NCBI GenBank assembly: GCA_024803745.1
Contig: JANJXV010000006.1
Coordinates: forward strand, 39,983,501 to 40,047,500
Source of the DNA: Megascapheus bottae
Taxonomy: Eukaryota; Chordata; Mammalia; Rodentia; Geomyidae
Length of the DNA: 64,000 bases
Direction of reading: 5' to 3'
Both the position numbers and the translations under genes were made by a program. The notes beneath the pieces were generated by a model that saw only the letters and a program-made list of their open reading frames with translations, searched no databases and was not told the origin of the DNA. Numbering within the stretch: position 1 is the first letter of the stretch; every line of letters starts with the position of its first letter. Of the stretch, positions 54,561 through 64,000 are shown one piece after another.

Positions 54561-54934
54561 ATTTTAAAAAAAATCCAAAGTAAAAACAAACAAAAAGCTT
54601 CCACTACGAACAACAAAAACACAATCCAGACTGTGAAATGTAAAAATTTTAGAGAAGTGTACTGTGTGTGCAGAAAGCGCAACACAGAATGAACACACCA
54701 CCACATCAGCTAGTGTCAGATCAAGAACCAAGTTATCAATGCTCCCAGAAATTCCTTTCTATGTCCACCAGTCTCCTTGCCACAAATTTTGTTTTTAAGA
54801 CTTAACTAACATTTTGCTGATAGTAATTGGTATTTTTAATTATCTGGTTGCTTGTAGAAATGCTGCTGTTGGGTCTCACTTATGTAAGTCAAATTTTGTG
54901 GGTTACAGTTTCATCCCACTCATAGTTTTTGAGC

Positions 54935-54975
<41 letters not shown>

Positions 54976-54976
54976 T
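54935..54976. repeat. (GT)n microsatellite
   Basis: About 20 GT units with one TATG interruption. Confidence 0.95.
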
Positions 54977-54999
54977 TATTGTTTGTGCACTTCTACAGG

Positions 55000-55228
55000 T
55001 CTGCCCCTGGTGCTGTCTCTGAGCTTTTTTTTTTTTTTTTTTTTTTTTTTTGCCTATGTGTGAGGCTCTACCACTTGAGCCACAGCTCTACTTCTAGGTT
55101 TTTAATTGTTAATTGGCAATAAGAAATCTCCCAGACTTTTCTGTCTGGACTGGCTTTGAACCATGATCCTCAGATCATCCTCCTGAATATCTAGGATTAC
55201 AGGTATGAGCCACTGGTACCCAGTATCA
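55000..55228 (-). repeat. B1-like/ID-tail composite SINE
   Basis: A 27-base T run separates GTCTCTGAGC from GGCTCTACCACTTGAGCC. The run sits inside the element, not at its end, so it expanded there. Confidence 0.85.
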
Positions 55229-55259
55229 TTCATAGTCTTTTAAAAGATCTTCTCACTAA

Positions 55260-55425
55260 CATATCACAATGAAATATCAGGGGAAAGAATTACTACTGAC
55301 CCCATCTTACAAATAAGGATACTGAGGTTCAAAGGAGATTAAATGACTTGTGTAAGAGCACAGCTACTGGTACTTCAGCCTTTAAATCCCATTTCATTAC
55401 CATTATACACCTTCACTTGTACTAT
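55260..55425 (+). repeat. MIR-like ancient SINE
   Basis: CCATCTTACAAATAAGGATACTGAGG followed by GACTTGTGTAAGAGCACAGCTA is a clear MIR core. Confidence 0.78.
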
Positions 55426-56238
55426 CATTGTGATTTATTAAACTCTGACAGTGGCAGGGAAGTTGCTTTAGAGGTCACTGTGTAAGCCTGTCATTTATTT
55501 CTTACACACTTCTTTTGCATTCTCACCTTCAACCTCCCCCCTCCTCTTCCTCCCCAGTTCTAACCTGGCTCCTTGTTTTAGATGACTTTGGAATTGATAG
55601 CTGATTCTTTCACAGCCATCAACTTCCTCCCTTGATCTTTTCTTTCTTGCACCCCCTTTCCCATTTTTTTGGTATCTATAATCTTCTTTAAAATACCATA
55701 CTCATACACACACAAAAAAGCTATGATTCCCTCTGTAGTAGTTTCATATTTCCTTTGCTTCACCTGTAGATTCTCAATAGTCAAGATCTTCAGTTTAAAA
55801 TTTTTATTTTATTTTATTTGTTTGCTAAACTGCTAAGTAGGTCTTTTTAATTTCTAAGTAGGTCTTAAAACCAGGTTTAAGGACACATCCCCTGCCAATG
55901 TGAGAAAAGAAAGGCAAAATTTGAGCATGTTTCCCCTCACACACTCCTGAAAAGCTTATTGCTGTTGAACAACTGTATAAAACCAGTGTGGATCTGTTCT
56001 TGTAGTCACTGGACATTTAGTGCACAACACCAGAGCTGCCCTCTTTTGTAGATCTCACTGAAGCTTCTCCTTGCTGGGGCATGAAACTCTGAAGTTCTCC
56101 CTAAAGTACTTGTGGAAGAATTTCAGACTATAAAATTCCAACCTCTCCAAGTGGGGAGAGGATAGCCAGTAGCTCAGGATGTAGCTCAGAGACAGAGAGG
56201 TTGCTTAGTTTACACAGGTTGGGTTTGATCCCTAACAT

Positions 56239-56242
<4 letters not shown>

Positions 56243-56282
<40 letters not shown>
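56243..56282. repeat. (CA)n microsatellite
   Basis: About 19 CA units, next to an ID-like fragment at 56185-56240. Confidence 0.95.
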
Positions 56283-56284
<2 letters not shown>

Positions 56285-56411
56285 ATTGCATTTAACTGAG
56301 ATGCAAACAAGTATAAAGCAGAGTATATTAAGGCAGTGTTTCCCATGGCTAGTGTTTGATAGAAGAAAACATTGACTTTTCTTGAGAAAACATGTTTGCT
56401 TTTGTGCTTTC

Positions 56412-56622
56412 CAGGGCCTGGGCACTGTCCTTGAGCTTTTTTGCTCAAGGCTAGTACTCTAACACTTGAGCCACAGCTCTACTTCTAGCTTCTTGGTCAC
56501 TAATTGGAGATAAGAGTCTTACTGATGTTTCATGTGCAGGCTGACTTTGAACTGTGTTCCTCAGATCTCAGCATTCCCTGAGTAGCTAGGAATACAGGAA
56601 TGAGTCATTGGCATTGGGCTAA
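56412..56622 (-). repeat. B1-like/ID-tail composite SINE
   Basis: CCAGGGCCTGGGCACTGTCC to AATACAGGAATGAGTCATTGG. Confidence 0.85.
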
Positions 56623-57240
56623 CACTTTTTGTTTTGTTTTGTTTTTTAGAATTTTTTCTTCTTAATTCTAGACTTGGAAAGACAACAGAAGCTTACTCCC
56701 AAAAGAAAAAAAGCAACCAGTTAATACTACCAGTTTTATTTGAACAATTTGGAAAGTTATAATTTTGAATTTAAAATTAGGAAAAGGTTTGGAAGAATAA
56801 TTTCCTACTCGTAAGATTAACTTTATTTTTCAAGATAGGATGTTTTCTTGCATCATGAATACTACTTCTAGAAAAGATCTAAGTCTGTTCACCTGAATTC
56901 AGGCCCAGGACCCAGCAGGGCAAGAAGGAAGTAGGTAAAGAATGAATCGCAGGCCATTAGTACTTACCATTAGTACTTCCATAAGGAGCCAGGCATAGAT
57001 CAAAGATTCTTTTTTCCTTGTAACTATTGACCAACAACAGAATGGCAAAGGAAAAAGAGAAGAAAGCAGAGATTAATTATGATACAAAGCAAAATATCTT
57101 GGTACACTTGCCTAGAAATTCCTATTAAAATAGCAAGAAAGCAGATATTTCTACCAAAAAAGGGAAGACATGCATTTTATGAAAAGTCCACAACTAAGGA
57201 TATTAAGAAGGAAAATGAACTTGCTTTTCCATCTCTATTT

Positions 57241-57350
57241 TACTTATTTTTTATTAAAGAATTTATTAACATTGATTTTTACATCATATTTCAAATGATG
57301 TGTTTAACAAACAAGTATTCAAGAAGGGAATCTCTATATACAACCACAGG
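57241..57350 (-). mobile_element. L1-like 3' stub, second copy
   Basis: Nearly the same roughly 100 bases as 9171-9282, also starting with T-rich sequence, so a dispersed retrotransposon 3' end. Confidence 0.65.
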
Positions 57351-57354
57351 CTCT

Positions 57355-59600
57355 TAATTTTTGAAACATAATCAAAATTAGGCTAAGGGTTTGTATATAA
57401 TAGATATGTATTAATCAATGTATTAAAACATTATGTCTATAGAGTCATAAGTTTATGTCTATGTAGTTGTGTTTATATTTCCCATACTATGTATTTTACT
57501 TATTTTTATGCACCACTTCTTATACATGAAAAGAAGGCAAGTTGTAGTCCTATAATTTACTTCAGGGAAATTAAAACAAAATCACAAGAAAAAGAAATCT
57601 CCTAAGGGTTTAGGAGAAGGAAGACTAGGTGGAAAATAAGTGTTTGGTTTCATTTCACCTTCATTTGTAGTTAAAAAATTCCTTTCCTGCCCGTTTTTTG
57701 GGGGGGAGGGGGATGAGGCAGCCTATGGAAATCAACATAACTTACACAGAAACGTTGTTAAAACAAAAACTTAACATTAATGTAAAGATTAGGACCCCTA
57801 TGCAGGTTCTTGGCACATCCTTACTCAGGAAAAAAATGTAAAGCTTCTAAACTTCAGAGTATAACTAAATTATTAGACAAATGTTGGCTCTATATAAGAA
57901 TCCACTTTCTTCAAAATCCCATCTCTGTCTATAAAGTAAGTTGCCACTTAATTACAAGGATAAAATACAATAAATAACAAGGATAAAAGAGAAAGTGTTG
58001 TGTTTCCTTTTGCTTGGACCAGATGTGTATTTGGACTGATAACTTTCTCTCTTGCCCTCCTAAAATAAACAAACCAGCAGTATTTCAAATCCATTCTTCT
58101 CCCGCTCTCTTTCTTTTCTCTACTTACGGATCTACCCTCATCTCTTTAACCCCTAAGCTTTGAAAAGTGGGATTAGCTTCTACTATTTATTGAGCACCTG
58201 CTATATTGCAAATCCCTTTATTCCATTTTTAAATATAGGAAACAAGTTAAAGAATTTCTGCTACCAATAATAAATAAACCCATCCTTAGGGAACAAGAGG
58301 GGCAAACTATTTTTAGCACAAAATAGTTGGATGAAGGCAAGGCTAGGACAGATAGCACACTTACAATTTCTCCATTAACAAACATTTTGTCATAAAAAAT
58401 GTCACTAGGTTGTAAAACTAAACCTATAATATCCTCTTACAGTAGCTTTTTGGTGTAATCCATTTAGTCACAAAATGCCTAGAACATTTAAATGCCTGTA
58501 GGCTATGGAGATAGCTCAATGTCAAACCCTTGTAATCAGACAATTATGAACTTGAGTATCCTAAGTTTTTAAGGGTCCCCCCCCCAATAGATGACATTGT
58601 GTCCCTGTTCTCTGAAAAAGAAGGGATTGATTTGTTACCAGGTCCTCTTACGCCAATTTGAACTCAGACTGTGACCTATACAGGACAAAATTCTGTTCAC
58701 ATGGATTTCTCAAGAGTATCATAGGGAGACAATTGCAAAACTATAAGACACATTTTCCATGCTTACCCATTTTACCATATCAAAGAAAATTAAAAAATAA
58801 ATAGCACATATACTTTTCTTACATTATTTTATAATCTTTGTTTTCTCCCTTGCAGAGATTGCAATATTCATAAATTCATGTGTTGGACTTCTGAGGATGT
58901 ACAGGCACTCAAGAGAGTTTTTTTTTTTTGTGTGTGTGTGTGTTTTGTTTAATTCAAGCATTTACTTCATCTTTAAAGATGCCCTCTCCAAGTAACTTAG
59001 TTTAAGTCATCAACTTTGGGTCTTGTTTTCTTCTTAACCAGTACAGAGGACAAAAATAAAATGCTGAAGTGGTCTGTGTTCTGTTTTTCTATTTAAGGAA
59101 TTTAATATTTCTTTGCTGTCCTCCCCGTCAACCCCCACCATCTGCATACATAACTGGACTCCAGAAAAACCATCTCCCACATGTCTTCAGAATGATGTGA
59201 GATGGGATCCCTTAGTTTAGGGAGTTGGTGGGTGCGGGTTGTTATTGTAACTCTATTCTGTAACTAAAGCTCTGGCATGTAATAAATCTCTCCCCAAAGA
59301 CTTTTGAATCTTTGATTTGAAAAATCGGATTCCTTCTGTGGAAGCAGCTGACAGGAATCTACAGAGATCGGTTGCATTGCACATAGTATAATCTTTACAG
59401 GCAACATTTTGAAACGATTTGGTCCCTTTCAGACCTGAAACAACGTCTAGAAAAATGATCTAACGAGACCTTCATTGTTTGCCTTTGTGTGCGATTCTGC
59501 TTGCCACTTGTACAAATGTCTGGACAGGGTTTGGACAGTGTTTTGCTCCCGAGCAATGGTGCACCGAATCGATTCCCCGATCGCTTTTTCTACTTGGTTT
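57355..59600. other. SINE-poor AT-rich intergenic DNA
   Basis: There is a MIR-like trace (TTATTGAGCACCTGCTATATTG) near 58184 and a short GT run near 58929-58943. No gene is recognised. Confidence 0.4.
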
Positions 59601-60917
59601 GTTCCTGTCTTCAGCCAGGGGCCAGACAGTGTTTCCCCGACGTCAGTCTTTGAAATGAAGCAGGAGTGGGTGGTTTAAGAGCGCCGTGTCTCTCCGGGAG
59701 CACTGGGACCAGCTCCCCGCGCTTCCAGAGCTGCAAATGGGCTGCGCACAGGCCAGGCCTGTGATCGCCATCCACCCTCGCGCGTGGACCTCGCAGGGCC
59801 GCGCACAGCAGTGCGCGCTTCCCAGACCTTCCCGGCGAGACCTCCCGGTGGCGTCTGTCCACTAGACAGCTATCCGGTACAGGAGAGGCCCGAAAGGCGG
59901 GAAATTTGCTTCTCTCCCCTTCCCTACCCGCCCTCTCCCAAATCCCCCAAACAAAACCCCAGGAGTGGCCTGCGACGTGCGAGCAGCGTGCCCGGGTGCC
60001 GCCGCGCTGGGCCTCGGCGCCCGCGCTCCCGCCTCCCCGGCCGCCGGCACTGTTTATTTTGTTGTCAGCGGACTTATCAAGTTGTTAGTTTGTTGGAGGT
60101 TCTGACCTGCCCAGGCGCTCTGACTGCGCGGCCCGGGCTTTCCGCTCTGTTTTTACACCTGCACCAACCCCACCGCACTCCCCGGCCTGATTTATAGCCC
60201 AATTAAAGGTTCAGTGTTCTCCGAGTCACCCCGGCAGCTCCCTTCCCTGCCTCCCGCCCTCGGCGGCCAGTGCCGGAATGCGCCAGGGAGTCGTGCGCCC
60301 CACGACCCGGAGGGCCGGCGGCGCGGGGCCGCGGAGACCTCACCCCCAGCCCGGGTGTAGTTTCTCCTGGTGGGTTTCGGTGTGGTCGGTCGGTGTGAGG
60401 GGCGGAGCGCGCGGCGGAGCGGGGGAGCGCGGGAGCTGCCACGTGGCCCGGTCGGTCCTGGAGGCCCCGCGCGCGGTCCCGGCATCCGCGGCGGGGAGCC
60501 GGCGCCGGGTTTGCCCCGCGTGCTCCCGGGGGGCGGGGAAGCCGGGGTGGGACGCGGGTTGTAGCGGGCATCCGGCTACCGTGGAAGGCCGCGCGGGGTC
60601 CCAGCGGACCCTTCCTTTACGCCTAGCGGGGCGAAGACCGAGACCGCGTCTGGGAGCCTGCACCCGGGAGCCGGCGGTTCGGGCCGGGGCTGCGGACGAG
60701 AGGCGCCGGGTCAAAGACCGCCCAGCCTGCGAGCGGAACGTCGGAGTGGAGCGGGGCCGAGCCGTGGCGCGGGCGGGCAGGCGTGGGCTCCGACTTCCTC
60801 CTTCGCTTCTTTTTTGCGGAGACCAAAGCAGTAAGCCACAACCTAGCGGAGAGATTGGCTGCGCCGAGCATCTTCCTCACCCAGGGCTGCCTTCATCCCG
60901 TCCGTCAATCCCCCTTT

Positions 60918-60935
60918 CTAATTAGCCTAATTAGC
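60918..60935. promoter_or_regulatory. Tandem TAATTA homeodomain motif
   Basis: CTAATTAGCCTAATTAGC holds two palindromic CTAATTAG words at nine-base spacing. Confidence 0.6.
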
Positions 60936-61132
60936 AGCGCTCGGGAGTGTCGCCGGGCCCGGGGACGGCACCGCTCGGGGGTTGTGAAAAGACCCTTGAA
61001 TGGCTACGCTGGGGGCCGGGCGGCGGCGTTTGCGATCCATTCAGCACACAGCAACAGTGGCTACATTTATCCCTGGCCATTGAAGGCAGGCTCGATTAAA
61101 ACGTTTGGGAACTAATGCCACCCTGCATCCCT

Positions 61133-61144
61133 CTCTAATTAGAG
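61133..61144. promoter_or_regulatory. Palindromic TAATTA motif
   Basis: TCTCTAATTAGAGG is a third CTAATTAG, about 215 bases from the tandem pair. Confidence 0.55.
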
Positions 61145-61434
61145 GAGCCTGGGGAGATGGCGGGGGACGGGGGGTCCCCGCAGACACCAGTCCTGCGCAC
61201 CGCTGCTTTCCGCCCATTCTGCGAGGTCCGCCTGCTTTCCGGAGACAAAAGTCGGCCACCTCCACACCTGTTGCGGGAGCCCTGTTTCCCCCACCCATCC
61301 TGAAGCTCCTTGGTCCCCGTCCTCACCAGAGGTCCCCGCCAGCTGTGATGGAATGTACAGCAAGTGCAGATGCCGCCGAGCCAGCAGCCTGGGGGTGAGG
61401 GGGGGCGGCGGCGGGGAGGCATCTAGTTTCCTCT

Positions 61435-63025
61435 CTCCGCCTGGCAAGGCATCCTTTTGCATTGGGTAGTATTCTTTATTTTGCCTCTGCTAAATCTTCC
61501 TCTCGGCGTCTCTCGCATTCAGCCCCCACAGCTCCTCCCCACCTATTTCGCTTGAGACTTACCAGGTAAAGCTTTTGGGAAGGAGGGGACAGTGGGGACC
61601 GAGGAGGACATACGCCACCCGGGTCTGCTGTCATCGGTGGCACGAGCGGTAGCAGTTCCTCCTTGTGTGTAAATAATCCATACATGTTGTTGCCACTTGT
61701 TTTCGTTTTTAGGAAGTTGCCAAGCGCCTACTATGTGCCTAGAGAGATCCCCACTACACTCCTCAGCTGCCTTCTCTCCTCTTGGCCCATGCTCGAGTAG
61801 GTCTTAATAAGACAAATCTGACTTGATTCAATTCCTCGGGCAATCTGTTGATTAGCTCCCTAAAGCTTATATGTAGGTGCATTAAAAAAAATCTTTCTCA
61901 TAGCTTAACTGGAAGCATCTAAGTCATCAAGCATGAGAGAAGCAAAAGAGAAGAGTGAGGAAGAGCAGATGCAGTGCACCTACAGACTTTTCACCGGCAG
62001 GGAGTGGTATGTTCTGTGGGCGACAAGAGGGAGGCATTTGGTATTTTCACAAAGGTTCCAAACACCCTTTGCCCTAAAATACAGACGACCGAGAGGATTT
62101 CGTTTCTCTCTCACTCCTTCCCTCTCCCTCCCTCCTTCCTCAAGTCCCTCAGTCTCTCTTGGAGCCAGACATGCAAAGAAATATTACCAGGTCACTGTTC
62201 TTGATCACGTTAATTTAGAAAATGGAACTTCAGTTAAAGATGTTACTAAATGTCATCCCACAGCATGCAAAATTCCTTGGATCCAAACTTCAAAAAAAAA
62301 AGGAACGGAAGATGTCATGTGAGTGAAAGGCCTGGTGGAATTTTTAAAGGCCTAAACTGATCTTAATAGAGTTTTATTACTCCCACGCCCTACTTCACAA
62401 TATTTTAATTTAACAGTTACAGTGTGCACTGGAACATAAATGTAACAAATTCAGAAATTGTTACAATCAGGAGTGATGATGAGGAAAAAATGAGAATGTG
62501 GCTTGTTTGCATGGGAGAGAACAACATTTTGTAAAATATTCTAGTTCCTAGAAACTTTGAAAGAAAACTCAATATCTATAACATCTACAATTTTATCACT
62601 AAATTTATTGTTTCGTTTTAGTCATTAATTTAAATTTTAAGTGAAGAATAACCCCAGTTCTAAGTCTATATCTTAGTGAATACGCACCTAATGCAAACTA
62701 CACTTAGATGAAATTAAAGAATATTTTAAATACTCCATAAAACTCCTCTATGCCAACTTCTGGAAAATACCACCTCTTCTAACCATCATTCTCATTTTTA
62801 TCACCATTATTGTGTTTCACAAGTTCTCAAACTTCATGCAAATGAGATCATTTAGTATGTATGTAATTTTTTACTATGTATGAATCATTTCTTTTTGTTC
62901 ATCAATATGTTTGTGAGATTCTTCTGTCCAAATTTCTGTTTATAAATGCCAATCAATTTATGTAGGTAAAGAACAAAGGGCAAACACTGGAAATCTCTAG
63001 TTTGAAAAGAAAACATGAAAACCTC
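61435..63025. other. Intergenic DNA with old repeat traces
   Basis: A MIR-like CGCCTACTATGTGCC lies near 61727, and an old L1-like segment (CAAATGAGATCATTTAGTATG) near 62840. No gene is recognised. Confidence 0.4.
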
Positions 63026-63029
63026 ACTT

Positions 63030-63194
63030 TTTTTTTCCCAGTCCTTGCACCGTCCTTGGGCTTCCTCAAGGCTAGATGTCTTGAGCCACAGCACCACTTC
63101 CACCTTTTTCTATGTGTGTGGTACCAAGGGATCGAACCCTAGTCTTTGTGCATACTAGGCACGCACTCTACCACTAGGCCAAACTCCTGGCCCC
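63030..63194 (-). repeat. ID-like dimeric SINE, partly deleted
   Basis: TTCCCAGTCCTTGCACCGTCC to CTAGGCCAAACTCCTGGCC, with part of the tail missing. Confidence 0.88.
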
Positions 63195-63572
63195 AAACCT
63201 CACATTTTTATAATCAACCAGAAAGCTAATTTTTCTGATTCCAAGTAAACAAAAAAGGAAATGATTTATCCATAGTAACTGGGCATTCCATCATTTTCAA
63301 GATGCAATTGTGGGTAAATGTAAGGAGAACAGAAGGCACAAGCTGCTTTTGTAATTAGATTCCATTTCCTACTTGCCATCTCATTCGGTAAGACTTGTAA
63401 TAAGTACTTGGGGCCTCTTCACAAAGAATGTCATGAACTTGAGGGGGAATGTAAATCACGTCCAATTTGTTCTGTCTCAGATGTATAAGTGCTTAATGCA
63501 GAAGCCTATCAAGTATACTTTGAATTCTGTTTGAACGGATTCATTTTGCAAGTAACATAGTAGTGCTTTATC

Positions 63573-63599
63573 CTGGTCTGTGGGTCACCCACAGACCAG
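63573..63599. repeat. Perfect 13-base inverted repeat with one-base centre
   Basis: CTGGTCTGTGGGT, then C, then ACCCACAGACCAG. The arms are exact reverse complements. Confidence 0.95.
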
Positions 63600-64000
63600 T
63601 AATCTTTAAACAGAGAAAAGCACAGCAAACCTGTAGAATCACGATTGTCTGGCTCCCCCAAAGCTTTACCATCCCACCCTCAGCAATTCTGACAGGAAGC
63701 CAACCCTCTCATGAACCAGGCTGTTTATAACCAACCAGAGGCCACCACCAGTGCAGCCATCAGTCTTCTTTCTCCTTAACTGAAGTCAGTGAATTCATTA
63801 GGGCTTCCCCCTTCTCCCCCACCCTGCACAAAAGCTCACCACTATCTTTCCCCCAAAAGACACTGTTTTTAGGGAGAGGCATGTTTTCACCATTAGAGAA
63901 ATAATGAGGCTATCTGGAAAAACCTGGCATGTATTTTTGTTTGGTGGAGATAGGCAAATTCAGAGTCAAGGACATACCATTCTATATAAATATGGCAGAT
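63600..64000. other. Intergenic DNA, nothing recognised
   Basis: No repeat or gene is visible to the right edge. Confidence 0.35.

Larger units (their letters stand above)
59690..61430. promoter_or_regulatory. Orphan CpG island downstream of FOXD1
   Basis: About 1.7 kb of CpG-rich DNA begins 10.4 kb behind the FOXD1 stop. No frame in it looks like protein: all long frames are Arg/Pro/Gly-rich, as expected from composition. It contains AT-rich islands with homeodomain-type words, notably at 60918-60935 and 61133-61144. It could be an alternative developmental promoter, a non-coding RNA start or an enhancer. Confidence 0.65.

Noticed and set aside
60278..60925. A 215-codon plus-strand frame in the orphan CpG island
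   Set aside because: Composition-driven (Arg, Gly, Ala, Pro), with no domain, start context or splice support.

Overview
The window is nuclear DNA from a placental mammal, most likely a geomyoid rodent (kangaroo rat, pocket mouse or pocket gopher group). The evidence is intron-containing vertebrate genes with GT-AG junctions, CpG islands, CA/GT microsatellites, a solo LTR, old MIR, L1 and MER5-like remnants, and more than 40 copies of two SINE families. One family is an ID-like dimer with a tRNA-type head. The other is a B1-like head joined to the same ID-like tail. The species call rests on recalled SINE consensus sequences only.

Layout, left to right. (1) 1-17 kb: a six-exon, plus-strand gene model for a protein related to LDLRAD1. 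It predicts a 208-residue type II membrane protein with three LDL-receptor class A repeats. Exons 3-6 are well supported by homology; exons 1-2 are inferred from splice sites and frame. Exons 3-6 are enclosed by a roughly 98 %-identical inverted repeat (11138-11345 and 17909-18130). (2) 20.3-27.5 kb: BTF3, the beta subunit of the nascent polypeptide-associated complex, on the minus strand, with all six coding exons, a CpG-island promoter and two alternative first-exon donors. Coding exon 3 carries one extra base in an A run, which breaks the frame as written. (3) 28-44 kb: gene-free DNA dominated by SINEs and older repeats, including a solo LTR with target-site duplication at 31.2-31.6 kb. (4) 44.8-50.1 kb: a small CpG island with a strong CTCF-type motif, then the single-exon FOXD1 gene on the plus strand with TATA box, CpG island and polyadenylation signal. 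(5) 50-64 kb: the 3' flank of FOXD1, with a long TC microsatellite, a repeat-poor enhancer-like block near 52.5-53.35 kb, and an orphan CpG island at about 59.7-61.4 kb containing AT-rich homeodomain-type palindromes.

The BTF3-FOXD1 neighbourhood matches human 5q13.2 in inverted orientation, as far as I recall that map. BTF3 is a housekeeping translation-associated gene and FOXD1 a developmental regulator; they share a locus, not a pathway. The LDLRAD1-like gene points tail-to-tail at BTF3 and lies in the interval that holds no gene I can recall in human. It is the most interesting item here, along with its inverted-repeat frame and the BTF3 frame break.
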